This document shows positions 30,537 to 40,295 of a stretch of DNA of 64,000 bases, in pieces (within the stretch, counting starts at the first letter, position 1; each line of letters opens with the position of its first letter). This DNA comes from Alitta virens (lineage: Eukaryota; Annelida; Polychaeta; Phyllodocida; Nereididae): NCBI GenBank assembly GCA_932294295.1, contig OW028573.1, forward strand, positions 55,888,829 to 55,952,828, written 5' to 3'. The translations under genes were made by a program, and so were the position numbers. Under the pieces are notes generated by a model. The model was not told the DNA's origin and searched no databases. It saw nothing but the letters and a program-made list of their open reading frames with translations.

Positions 30537-31050
30537 ACAAATGTCTAGGAACTGGGTATATAGAATAGCAGCACATAAATGATTTCTTCATTGGATAGCC
30601 CCCATAGCTATTGATTCCTACCAAACATTGGTGCTTACTGAATGGATAACTATCCAGTTCCTAGACATTTGCATGTCAGAGAATGTTCTTTTACGCTGTA
30701 AAGTATAACATAAATGTCTAGGAACTGGATATATAGAGTAGTAGCATATAGAAGATAGCCTAATATTGCTACCAAGCATTGGTTGTTACTGCATAGATAA
30801 CTATCCAGTTCCTAGACATTTGCACGCCAGAAAATATTTTTCTGTTAGGGAAAATAAATGTGGGAACTGGGTATATAGAATAGTAGCATATATAAATGTC
30901 TGGGAACTGGGTATATAGAATAGTAGCATATAGCAGATAGACTATGCATTGGATAGCCTATTCCCTTAGCTATTGATTCTTACCAATACAAGCATTGGTG
31001 CTTACTGAATAGATAACTATCCAGTTCCTAGACATTTATATGTCTGAGAA
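30537..31050. repeat. Three copies of an inverted-repeat unit
   Basis: Units lie at about 30537-30680, 30708-30832 and 30893-31050. Each starts AATGTCT(A/G)GGAACTGG and ends CCAGTTCCTAGACATT, its reverse complement. Between the arms are shared words such as TATATAGAATAGTAGCA and GATAACTATCCAGTTCC. Each unit is thus a MITE-like hairpin. An additional partial left arm is near 30858-30895. The last copy ends 0.18 kb before the PITHD1 start codon. Confidence 0.8.
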
Positions 31051-31184
31051 TGTCCTGTGGACATCCTCGCTGAGGGTTTGCTGCGCGAGCCTTGGATGAT
31101 GACCATATACATCATTATATTGCAGCAGCTTTCATCAAACTGTATTAAAAGTGTAATTAGCGTTGTGCAGCGTCCGCGCCCAAG

Positions 31185-31190
31185 CACGTG
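31185..31190. promoter_or_regulatory. E-box CACGTG in the PITHD1 promoter region
   Basis: CACGTG lies 45 bases before the PITHD1 ATG, in a short GC-richer stretch (31161-31215) that stands out from the AT-rich surroundings. This is where a housekeeping promoter would be expected. Confidence 0.4.
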
Positions 31191-31234
31191 GTCATGCCAG
31201 GTCCGCTGGGGTCGCTGTGATCTTGTAAACAAAC

Positions 31235-33166
31235 ATGTCGGGCCACGGACACAGTCATGGTGGTGGTGGATGCTGCGATCATTCTGACGAACCTCTTGCA
31301 AATGTAAAGGGTCAGGAGTTCAGTTTGTATCTCAAGATAGATTTAGAAAGAGTGCAGTGTCTAAATGAAGCAACTGAAGGGTCAGGGAAGACTGTCTTCA
31401 AGCCATGGGACCAACGTCTTGACACAACAGAAGTGAGTATGTGTTGACATAATATCGCTCACTGTCAACATGTTGATTCCCACAAATAACACTATATCAT
31501 TTTTATGGCTTTTGGTAGAGTGTCATTCTCTGACAGTGTCTAGAATTCCAGCTGATACTACATACATATACAGCTGTACTTTTGAAAAGCCAGTTTGGTT
31601 GGGTTTGTAAACTAAAAAATTAAATGTAGACGTATCTCCATTTCTTGATAGTGGAATATTAGGGCGCCTAATATACCGTAAAGGATGGTATTATCGACAG
31701 GACAGGTATTATCGACACTCACATTAGAATGTTAACAATTTTGTTAACAAACTAATTTAAGTGTTGATAATACCCGCCCTGTCGATAATGCCATCCTTGA
31801 CGGTATGGTATATATATGTGAGTCTTGTTGTTGCGTCTGGTGAGTGAAATATTATTCTGCATTTTAATTGTAGTATTCTGCAGCTCCCCAATCAACAATT
31901 TCTTTTCACAAATAAGTATTCTTATTATAAGTGTCTCTTTATTTCAGTTTGTAGAAAGTGATGCTGATGAAGAGCTGTTGTTTAATATCCCGTAAGTATT
32001 GAGTGCATCTGTGTAAAGTTTCATGTTCATTAAAAAATTCAAGAGTTTCACATACTATACAGCATGGTTATCATTTTGTTATTTCAGATTCACAGGCGAT
32101 GTGAAGTTGAAGGGTGTCATAGTTATTGGAGGGGAAGATGATTATCATCCTTCAAAAATGAAACTGTAAGTTGTTGAGCTTGAGGTGTGGAGAGTGTTAC
32201 AAATTTACCAAAGCTACGCATACCATTATCATGATTATACAAAGTGTAGCCTGTGTAATCTCAAGATTTGAGATGTGGTATGTGAATTTGGTTGTCTTAA
32301 TTTTCATAATTTCAGGTACAAAAATAGACCCAACATGACGTTTGATGACACGGCGGCTGAGGCAGACCAAGAATTTGACTTAAATCCAGATCATGCTGGG
32401 GTTCTTGAATATGCAACCAAGTAAGTCATTGATTTTCTGAAATGTATGTTATTATATTCCTAACCGTTTTTCACTTTGTCAAGTTGTTGTTATTGACACT
32501 CCAATTATTGTATTTTCAGAATAGCAAGATTTAATAGTGTCCACCATTTGTCAATTTTCTTCCCAACTAACTTCGGAGCTGATTCTACAAAAGTCTACTA
32601 CATAGGACTCAAAGGTGACTTCACAGAGGTTAGTGCATATCATAATCTCACTCATCCAAGATGGTATTGCTGTGTTAGTTTATAAATATATCAAGGATCC
32701 GATAAGTTGATAAGTAGAAGCAGCTGGCTGGGTAGCTCAGTAACTGTAGTAGTGGTGAATGCATTAGCGTATTCCCTATGAGGTGTTAGGTTCAATTCCT
32801 GGCCTGAGCATATAAGGTAAATATCTAGCATAATGTGAACTTCATACTTTATAAAGCTCATTAATATTAAAAAGTTTTTAGATCTGGGGCTAATTAAAAT
32901 GATATGTTAAGCTTTCATAAGTTGCAACCTATTGTCTCAGTAGTTCATCATTGAAACTCGACCAGCTTAAGATACTCTTATTTGTCACTATGTCCAAGAA
33001 CATTATGAAAGTTAATGAAACTTGCTTGTTTGCTTGTTTGACTCATTTTAATGTCTTCTTACAGGCCCGAAGAGAAGAAATAGTCATAACCAATTATGAA
33101 GCCTGGGCTAATCCTGCTGATCATAAACACAGTGCATTTGATAGTGTGAACCATGAAATACAATAG
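31235..33166 (+). CDS. PITHD1: PITH domain-containing protein 1 (six exons)
   Basis: Coding exons are 31235-31432, 31948-31991, 32088-32165, 32316-32420, 32520-32628 and 33065-33166, all with GT donors and AG acceptors. Together they give 636 bases and a 211-residue protein, the same length I recall for the vertebrate protein. The N-terminus is His/Gly-rich (MSGHGHSHGGGGCC). The PITH domain (about residues 20-190) follows, with FKPWDQRLDTTE, GDVKLKGVIVIGG, SVHHLSIFFPTNFG and TKVYYIGLKGDF visible. PITH domains occur in PITHD1 and TXNL1, where the TXNL1 domain contacts the 26S proteasome; the exact role of PITHD1 is less settled. It converges on MRPL15. Intron 1 holds a MITE and intron 5 a tRNA-like repeat. 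A polyadenylation signal is at 33306-33311. Confidence 0.95.
31676..31803. mobile_element. Palindromic TA-flanked MITE in PITHD1 intron 1 (128 bp)
   Basis: The left arm starts CCGTAAAGGATGGTATTATC and the right arm is its near reverse complement, ending CCATCCTTGACGG. Pairing extends for about 47 bases with few mismatches. TA flanks both ends (31674-31675 and 31804-31805), so this is a mariner-type foldback MITE. Confidence 0.75.
32724..32812 (+). repeat. tRNA-like repeat (SINE head or tRNA pseudogene) in PITHD1 intron 5
   Basis: GGCTGGGTAGCTCAG resembles an RNA polymerase III A box, and GGTTCAATTCC at about 32789-32799 resembles a B box at roughly tRNA spacing. The 3' GGCC can pair with the start. 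A full cloverleaf with an anticodon stem is not convincing, so a tRNA-derived SINE fragment or pseudogene is more likely than a tRNA gene. Confidence 0.55.
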
Positions 33167-33305
33167 GTGTTTACCGCAACTATTTTGCTATGATAAATGC
33201 CATTCATTGTAAATTACTTGTTAAACCCATTTGTGTCCTGATACCCTTGAGATTTTCATGTATGATCTACAGCTTTTGTTTATGCTATTGCTTCTCGTTT
33301 CCAGC

Positions 33306-33311
33306 AATAAA
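33306..33311 (+). terminator. Polyadenylation signal of PITHD1
   Basis: AATAAA lies 140 bases after the PITHD1 stop codon and is followed by a TG/T-rich stretch, a good candidate 3' end signal. Confidence 0.6.
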
Positions 33312-33419
33312 ATGTTTCATTTAAGCATAACTTGTCTTTTTGTGCAATATGCACTCTGACATCAGTCTTTTGGAGAGCAATATAGGTTTGGAAAATTGAA
33401 AAAAATAAAAAATAAGATT

Positions 33420-33715
33420 CTACTGGGTCTGAAGCTTAGTCAGTTTATATGACCAGCTGCCAGAGGCAGACATATTGAGATGATAGGGCTTGGAGTCCAC
33501 ACCATGTTACACATTTACCCCATGGGTGGGATCTTTTACTTGCCTCAGCATGGAGACCGAGTACAAGGCACCTCCAATTTAACATCTCTTGCGATCGACA
33601 TCTAGCTGGGATGTAGCTCATGAAGAGTGCCCGGACCTTCAAACCCTGGATCTTCAGCAGAGCAGGCCAATATGGAATTGGCAGATGCCTTAACCATAAA
33701 GCTAACTGGACCTCA
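33420..33715 (+). repeat. Dispersed repeat family, copy A (longest)
   Basis: The sequence begins TACTGGGTCTGAAGCTTAGT and includes ACACATTTACCCCATGGGTG and CTTTTACTTGCCTCAGCAT. Related copies are at about 40130-40295 and 44282-44465 (same strand) and 35179-35303 (opposite strand). It fills most of the gap between PITHD1 and MRPL15. A SINE-like or other non-autonomous family is possible. Confidence 0.75.
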
Positions 33716-34015
33716 ATGTTGCTTTTACCTGATAAAATGCTATCAATACTTCATTCAAAACTGAAAGATGCACCATCCATGGTAAAATTTTCGTATATTA
33801 GAACATCCTCAATCATGAGACATTTTCTAATATGTAGCTCTATTTAGGCTTTTTGGACACAGATGAAATAAAATGGCTGTGCGTTTGGCTACTCTTCGCT
33901 TCAGGAACTACAAATACATGTCTCTTTTAAAAAATGTCTTCAATGATTTAGAAAAGACATTTATATAGGCAAAGCAAGATTTAAAAAAAAAACCGTTCAC
34001 AAGTTCATTAAAGTT

Positions 34016-34021
34016 TTTATT
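34016..34021 (-). terminator. Polyadenylation signal of MRPL15
   Basis: AATAAA on the minus strand starts 7 bases after the TAA stop, implying a very short 3' UTR. Other signals further on are possible. Confidence 0.5.
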
Positions 34022-34027
34022 ACACAA

Positions 34028-36631
34028 TTAAGACTTATAATATTCTTGGAAATCTTCATCTTTTGGCTTAACTATAACTTTATCCTGCAAATTAACAAGC
34101 CACCCAGGCCAGAGGCCAAACCAGATCTGGCGTGGATCTTTACGCATAAGCATTAATTGCAATTTAGGATCATTTGTTAAGTTGGGCAGTTCATATCCAT
34201 ATTTTTGTGAGAGTTCATATCTGCACTCTGCAATCTTCTCAGGATCTGCAAGGTATCCTCTGTTTTTGGGGTCACTGTAATAGTCAATTGCATCCATTGG
34301 AGGTAATTTGCAATGGGGAACAGGAATCCCTCTCCCGAAGAAGGTGACTGGATCAGTGACGGCTTGCAAACTGAGGGCATCAAAATATCTGGTCGTAATA
34401 ACTCCACCATTTCTTTCAATGGCTGCAATAGCTGCTTCATCAGCTGCCTGGACCTCAATGTTGATTTTAGCAGCAAATGTATCGGCACCCTGAAAGAATG
34501 AATAAATTAGTGGATCAAATGATAGTGTATATATTGACAAACAAGTGAATTTATAACTTGAATACACCCTGAAAGAATGAATAAATTAGTGGATCAAATG
34601 ATAGTGTATATATTGACAAACAAGTGAATTTATAACTTGAATACATTTTCAAAGATATGTATAACTTGTAGAATAAAACTCACTTCATCAGTCAAGTTGA
34701 TACCATAGTGAAGTTGTTGTGGAACAACAGAAATTGTTTTTGAGTTGCAAATGGCAGTGAGATCAATGGGCTCTTCCTGGTCCAACAATCCTAAGTCTAT
34801 TGTTCTCTGTAATCTGTTAAGACTCAATGGTGGGTATTGCCTCCGAACACTGCACATGAAGGAAGAAAAATAGAATCATGAATTCATATCAACAATTAAT
34901 TTATCAAGTTTCTCCAATTACTGTCTACTAAAATTATAGTTAATGTTAAATAATGGCATTCTGAACATTAAACTCTTATCTCAGGCTGAGTCCACATAAT
35001 GGAAGACCAGTGAGAATTTCTTGGGGAAAACAATATTCGTAGGGATCAAGCAATTTGAGTGCAGATAAGTCTTCATTAACCATAACAATACAATGGGACA
35101 AACCCTGCATGGCAAGTACAACGTCTATTTCATACTTGACAATACTAAAAGAACTGTGCTTTATTTTCCATATACAAGACCCCACCTGTGGGGTAAATGT
35201 GTAACATGGTTTCAGTGGACTCCAAGCCTTATCATCTCAACATTATGTCTGCCTCTACTGCCCTCTAGCCAGTCATATAAGCTGCATCTTCACACCCAGT
35301 GTCATTGGGACATGTATTTCAAACTGCTCAGACTTTTCGTGCCCAAAGCAGTTAGCACTTGATGAGCCTCATACCATTATAAGAGCATCAGGCTGCTGCC
35401 TTCAGACTGGAAACACCAGCCTGGAATAATATTTTAACTTACTGATGGCCATAGTAGTATGGCTCCTTTGGAATTCTTAACACAAATGGAAATTGTCCTC
35501 CTTCAAAACCCAATTTTGGTAGCGTATTCCTCTGTGTCTGACCTTTATGGGGTCTTCCACAGCGGCCACCTCCATGCTGTCCTCTGGGTTTCTTACTCTG
35601 AAAATAAAAAGAAGAGCATGTGATATCCTAGTGAGAAGTAGTCAGAAAGGCCAAATAGCGTAACGGCCACAGTACTAAACGGCCATGCTTCTGGAATGGC
35701 CATAAAATAAACAGCCATATTGTTTTTATAGCCCAAATTATCTGTCTTGTAATCTGCATATCTTGTGATTCTTGCTTAAAAGCTTGTTTTTATTTCTGCA
35801 CTCAAATCACATATTTATCTCTTACAAAATACTAGGAATTCGTTTTGATAATATGTAGACGTCTATTATCAATAATAATTGTTATATTGCCTCAGCTTGC
35901 CCTTCAACATAAAAAATAAATAAAAAAACCTTTCTGTGTTAAATTGTATTGTCTTGAAAAATATATTATACTGTATGTAAATAAATAATGACCATGACTG
36001 AAGTTGATTTTGTAATCCTTGGCAATTGCAATTACGGCAGCAAATTAAAGCTACATGTATACTGTTCTGGACCATTTGATTACACATGCTGTGTGACCAT
36101 CCTGATTGTAATTAATTAATGTAAATTGGAATTTCTCCAAAAGCATAATTACAAGCACGCACAACTCAATCGTGGTTCCTATCTATATAAAAAATCAATC
36201 ACGATTCCAACCTTAGAAATATACATATAAATAACCAGCAACACTAATGTGGCCGTTTCCGACTGTGGCCGTTCTGACCGAACCCCCAAATCAACCATTC
36301 TACTAAAGAGGTTTTGGTTCTACCAGTAAACTTCTAGACTAGCAAGATCGACAATCCGGGTTAATACTGGCTGTACACATGGACCACCCCGAAATATTGA
36401 AAATCGGATAAAACTATCAAATTAAACATTGGATCCAAGTTATTTGGCGTCAAGAGAGCGATAAACAGTGCTTTTAAATAAAGGTCAAACTTTCATCGCG
36501 CAAACTAAATATTTCTTGGGGCTGAACAAATGCATAAGTTAAATTACCCTGTGTAATGTTCCTGGTAGTGGTTTCAGATTGTTCAACGCCACCTTTGGCA
36601 GATTCCTGAGTAAACTGAAAGCTTTTTCCAT
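34028..36631 (-). CDS. MRPL15: Mitochondrial large ribosomal subunit protein uL15m (four exons)
   Basis: In transcript order the coding exons are 36548-36631, 35443-35597, 34684-34849 and 34028-34489, giving 867 bases and 288 residues. Human MRPL15 is close to this length. Exon 1 encodes a mitochondrial-targeting-like N-terminus ([19 protein letters not shown]). Exon 2 carries the Gly-rich uL15 signature ([20 protein letters not shown]) that contacts rRNA, then [14 protein letters not shown]. Exons 3 and 4 hold the L15 fold ([26 protein letters not shown]) and the mitochondrial extension ending near [18 protein letters not shown]. All junctions keep frame. The protein acts in the mitochondrial ribosome. 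The gene converges on PITHD1. The last intron contains a duplication of its own acceptor. Confidence 0.95.
34488..34645. repeat. 79-bp tandem duplication spanning the last MRPL15 splice acceptor
   Basis: CCCTGAAAGAATGAATAAAT at 34488 recurs at 34567 with an exact 79-base period. On the gene's strand this duplicates the CTTTCAG acceptor. Use of the distal copy would add a short stretch with an in-frame TAA, so only the exon-adjacent acceptor is productive. Confidence 0.85.
35179..35303 (-). repeat. Dispersed repeat family, copy D (inverted)
   Basis: Read on the minus strand it matches copy A at GAAGATGCAGCTTATATGAC, AGATGATAAGGCTTGGAGTC and TACACATTTACCCCACAGGT with scattered changes. It lies in the MRPL15 intron between exons 2 and 3. 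Confidence 0.7.
35642..36277. mobile_element. Candidate MITE in MRPL15 intron 1 with GGCC-rich inverted ends
   Basis: The left end TCAGAAAGGCC...TAACGGCCACAGTA...AACGGCCA is the imperfect reverse complement of the right end (TGGCCGTTTCC...TGTGGCCGTTCTGA). The repeated word AACGGCC occurs in both arms. No target duplication was clear and the interior has no coding region. Confidence 0.5.
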
Positions 36632-36677
36632 TTTGACATTTGCTGCTCACATGGATCAGTCCGCCATGCTGACCTAC

Positions 36678-36687
36678 TGCGCATGCG
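36678..36687. promoter_or_regulatory. NRF1-type site TGCGCATGCG upstream of MRPL15
   Basis: The palindromic core GCGCATGC matches the NRF1 consensus and lies about 47 bases before the MRPL15 ATG. NRF1 is a known activator of nuclear genes for mitochondrial proteins, so the position and partner gene agree. Binding is inferred. Confidence 0.6.
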
Positions 36688-38381
36688 TATTCAGAGGAGC
36701 AGCCCATAAGGAGTCGTAGGGGACGCAGGTTTGAAAATTTGCCCGGGAACTGTAGGTCTACTTGTACGCTGGACATTCTCAGAACTAACTACCATACGTA
36801 GATTAAAGAACAATAATTAGTGTAGTTTCGATGGACCTTTTTATATATAGTGGACTGATGAAAATTAGGTTAAAAAAAACATGCACTTGTATATTTTCTA
36901 GGACCATAAGCTCTTGTTTTGGCAGTCATGTGTCGTGGTTCGTGCGTGAGAAGCCCAATGGATCAGTTTGGAATGAACGCCAGGGGGCAGCATTGCCGAA
37001 GGGAGGAGGACGCTGCAGCAGTTGCCAGGGTTACCAACCTTTCATGTCCTAGGGCGAACAAATCCTTAATATCCCACTAAACCCATCAATGTATATATTT
37101 ACACGGTTAAAAATCTTGCAATTTTACCCTGATCGTTTAATATTGAACATACGACTGCTAAGGGCTTCTGGGCAGGGCAGGGTGTTGGGATTTAGGGCTG
37201 CAGGGCACCTTTTCCCAAGGCCCTTGGGCACCTTGGACGTTATACGAGTGTCCGGTGATTGTACAAGGCCGGGAAAGCATACGAACGATGGGCCCCGAGC
37301 TCTTTTCAATAACTACAACACCCGTCGGGCAAACATACATATTTTTGCATCTTTTGTTTCAGCAACTGGACGTTTTGCAATTGTTTGGGGCCATGCTAGT
37401 TCACTGTGGAGGTTGCCATAAATATTACCTGACTCTCTTAGGGTATGTCCAGTATAATTCGTGCCATTTGTGGAAAGAGTTCCTTTATAAACTCCACGCA
37501 GTGTGCATAATGGGATTTCTTGGAAAGAAACTGGCAAGGACTGGGACATTGTTCTGGATTGGAATGAACACAGTCACATATTGTCTCGTCTTCGAGGGGC
37601 AATTTCATTCCGGATTACTGGTCTTGGAAATGACGAAAAAGAAGATTTTTATTCATAGCTCATTTACCTCATGGGATGAATTTACACAATCCAATGGTTA
37701 CCTCAGTGAAATAATGGGTAACCTAAAATTTGTTGGGGAAAAAAGTGTCTTTGAAAAGGAGACGTTAAAATCGCCACCGATTACAGTAGCACCATGAACC
37801 ACCCAAGAGCAGTCCTAGCGGTGCAAAATTGACAGAAGCAATGCCAGGGGAGGCATTAAAATAATTGACATGGAGTGTTTTTTTTTGCCTCCCTCACTTG
37901 TCAGCTGATGTCCTTTCACTTGATTGAGCCATTGACAAGGAGTGTGGAGATTAACAGACATGAATGGTTTGGATCCTTCCTTGGATCTCACCTCAAGTGC
38001 AAGGTGAGTGTTGTGTCGTTTATCAACTGTGAATGGCCGTGACCTCTTCAGGGGCTCAGCTGCTCTCAACCCCTCAGCTGTTTCATGGATGCTTCATGGC
38101 TGCATCCAGCCGCATCCTCACATCAAAAGCCGCAACTGGATCCTCTGCCCAGCTTTTAATTACCCCGCAAAACCATCTCCACTTCACTGGCCAAATCCCT
38201 TTCACACTTGGCTTGCCTCCCCCCCCCCTCGTTCTTCCCTCATGCTTGCCACTACATGAATGTCAATCGCATTCTGAACATGCCTATATTGCATTATCAA
38301 CACTAATATGTAATGACAAAGTATTGCTGTTTCATTGTACCTAGATGTTTGAAGACTCCATGCATTGTATTCTTCAGACAG

Positions 38382-38407
38382 CCCCCCCCCCCCCTCCTCC
38401 CCCACCC
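38382..38407. repeat. Homopolymeric C-tract
   Basis: Thirteen consecutive C residues (38382-38394) continue into a CCTCCCCCACCCC tail. It could form an i-motif, or a G-quadruplex on the other strand, and is a likely site of sequencing error. Confidence 0.8.
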
Positions 38408-39032
38408 CATTTCACTCTGCGCCAAGTGATGCTCCCAGACACATGGCATGCAATGCACGCGTTGGCGCGAAAACCAATCCTCTGATGCAAATGATGATGT
38501 CGTCTGCAACAAATTGCCTCGATCAAATGACAGCCATTTCTTTTTTAAGCACTCTTATGTTAACCATACGATCCGTTAATACAAGTTTTACTCTCCACTC
38601 ATCCATTAACAAACCGCATGATTCACATTTTGGCATCCATAAATATTTTTGTTGGCTTTGCATCTAAGCCTTTAAGTATTACCTCATGCCAGTTACATTA
38701 GCCTCAGACAGATGTTGTCAGTCTTTACAGTACAAGATCATTTAATAATTCCAATTTAAAGTATTCTGACGCCCTCTGGTGTAAATGGTTAAACTATATT
38801 TACAACACGCACCCTAGATGGCGCCTGAGTGTCTGTTGACAAAGTGCGCGTCAACATGATTTTTTCGAATGAACTAAAAAATATCAAAACCTTTCTGTTT
38901 CCATATATATATCGCCAGTCAGGGTTGGAACATAACCAGTAAACAAATTAATATATTATAAGCCCGTTCGTAGGGCACCAACACTGGGAGCAACTAGCTG
39001 CTACAAAAAAAAAAAGTGTTGTCAAGACTCAC

Positions 39033-39047
39033 GGGGGGGGGGGGGGG
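39033..39047. repeat. Homopolymeric G-tract (15 G)
   Basis: Fifteen consecutive G residues, opposite in strand to the C-tract 0.65 kb to the left. It has quadruplex potential and a risk of length error. Confidence 0.85.
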
Positions 39048-39259
39048 CACCAGTTGTATAGACACATCATCGCCATCACAAAAACCCCTAGTAAGTAGCA
39101 CCTTGGATGAGGGAAGCAAGGTTTGAGCCAAAGAGACTGGTGGGGGGACTCATTGTCTGAGAATTTGAGTCAGGACAGAAATCAAATAATAAAATCTAGA
39201 ATGCTCTGATGCCATTTACGTACTTTCCAGCAGTTTCAGGTACCTACCTTGTGAACATC

Positions 39260-39306
39260 AGACCCTCGATCACACCTCACCGGCGTAGAGGCCTGGTCGA
39301 GGGTCT
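39260..39306. repeat. 10-bp perfect inverted repeat (hairpin)
   Basis: AGACCCTCGA (39260-39269) and TCGAGGGTCT (39297-39306) pair exactly around a GC-rich 27-base loop. It may be a structured RNA or a transposon remnant; function unknown. Confidence 0.5.
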
Positions 39307-40129
39307 TGCGTCAAGACTGATTTGCAAATGATACAAATATCATAAATATAATGATGTAACAATTACAACTTAGTTTACATGGAGACAAGTCACTGTTTTC
39401 TCCATGGCATTTGGACATGCAACCTGTGGTTAGTGAATAGGTATGTAGTTACATACAGAGGGCAGCACTAGCTAACCTCAGCAGCTTCTCAACGCAAAGT
39501 TCTACCTCCACTAATAGGAGTTATAATATGAAACAGAAAACTATTAATACAACAGGTGATGGTGCTACTGTTAATTGGCTGATAATACACACATTTTAGG
39601 TTCGAAGTTTTGTGCTTTATTGTTAAAAAAAACTCTCAATTATCAATTCAGTTAGGGACAAAGCTTATCTCAACAAAGTCCACACTGAAGCCTACACCTT
39701 TAGCAAAGTATTGAACTCCATTTCCTCATATATAAGGAGTTATAATTATCTATTTCAGTGAAACAGCATCAGGACACCTTGACTCACCTGGTATAAAAAA
39801 ATGTCCCACCTACTCTACACACTATCGCCATCTGGTGCTAAGTTGCAGCAGTTCAGTTATGAAACTTTGCCAAATTAGCAATATTTGAAATAGAAAGAAA
39901 GAAAGATAGATAGATACATAGATATCGAATTAAATATTCACTGGAAATCATATAATAATATTCACCAGAAGTATATCATATAATAACATGTGTATGCAAG
40001 TCTCTTTCTTTTTAAATCATCGCTCTTTGTATGACCCGTAGTTCAGAGATGGTCACCGCACAAGCCTTTTGTCTATGTCTATCTCTCATGTCTAATTTTT
40101 TTTCTATGTTTATGTCTATGTCTCAATGC

Positions 40130-40295
40130 TACTGGGTCTGAAGCTTAGTCAGCTTATATGACAAGCTGCCAGAGGCAGATGTAATGATGAGATGACAGGC
40201 TTAAAGTCCGCACCATACACATTTATCCCATGGGTGGGGTCTTTTACATACCTCAGCATAGACACCAAGTATAATGCTCCTAGATTTTAGCTTCA
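40130..40295 (+). repeat. Dispersed repeat family, copy B
   Basis: It matches copy A from CTGGGTCTGAAGCTTAGTCA through CATTTATCCCATGGGTGGGG and CTTTTACATACCTCAGCATA. The 3' part of copy A is absent. Confidence 0.75.

Larger units (their letters stand above)
36800..40129. other. Non-coding stretch upstream of MRPL15
   Basis: No conserved protein is recognised. Reading frames up to 180 codons occur (37255-37797) but lack any domain and fit chance. A C-tract, a G-tract and a hairpin are listed separately. A GATA-type microsatellite (AGATAGATAGATACATAGATA) is near 39905-39925. Confidence 0.45.

Noticed and set aside
30200..31050. CRISPR-like array
   Set aside because: Repeat units are contiguous or palindromic without unique spacers, and the DNA is eukaryotic.
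32724..32812. Second tRNA gene in PITHD1 intron 5
   Set aside because: A-box- and B-box-like words are present but no convincing anticodon arm, so it was called a tRNA-like repeat.
37255..37797. 180-codon open frame on the plus strand
   Set aside because: No domain, signal or splice-bounded conservation is visible, and one frame of this length is not surprising across six frames of a 64-kb window.
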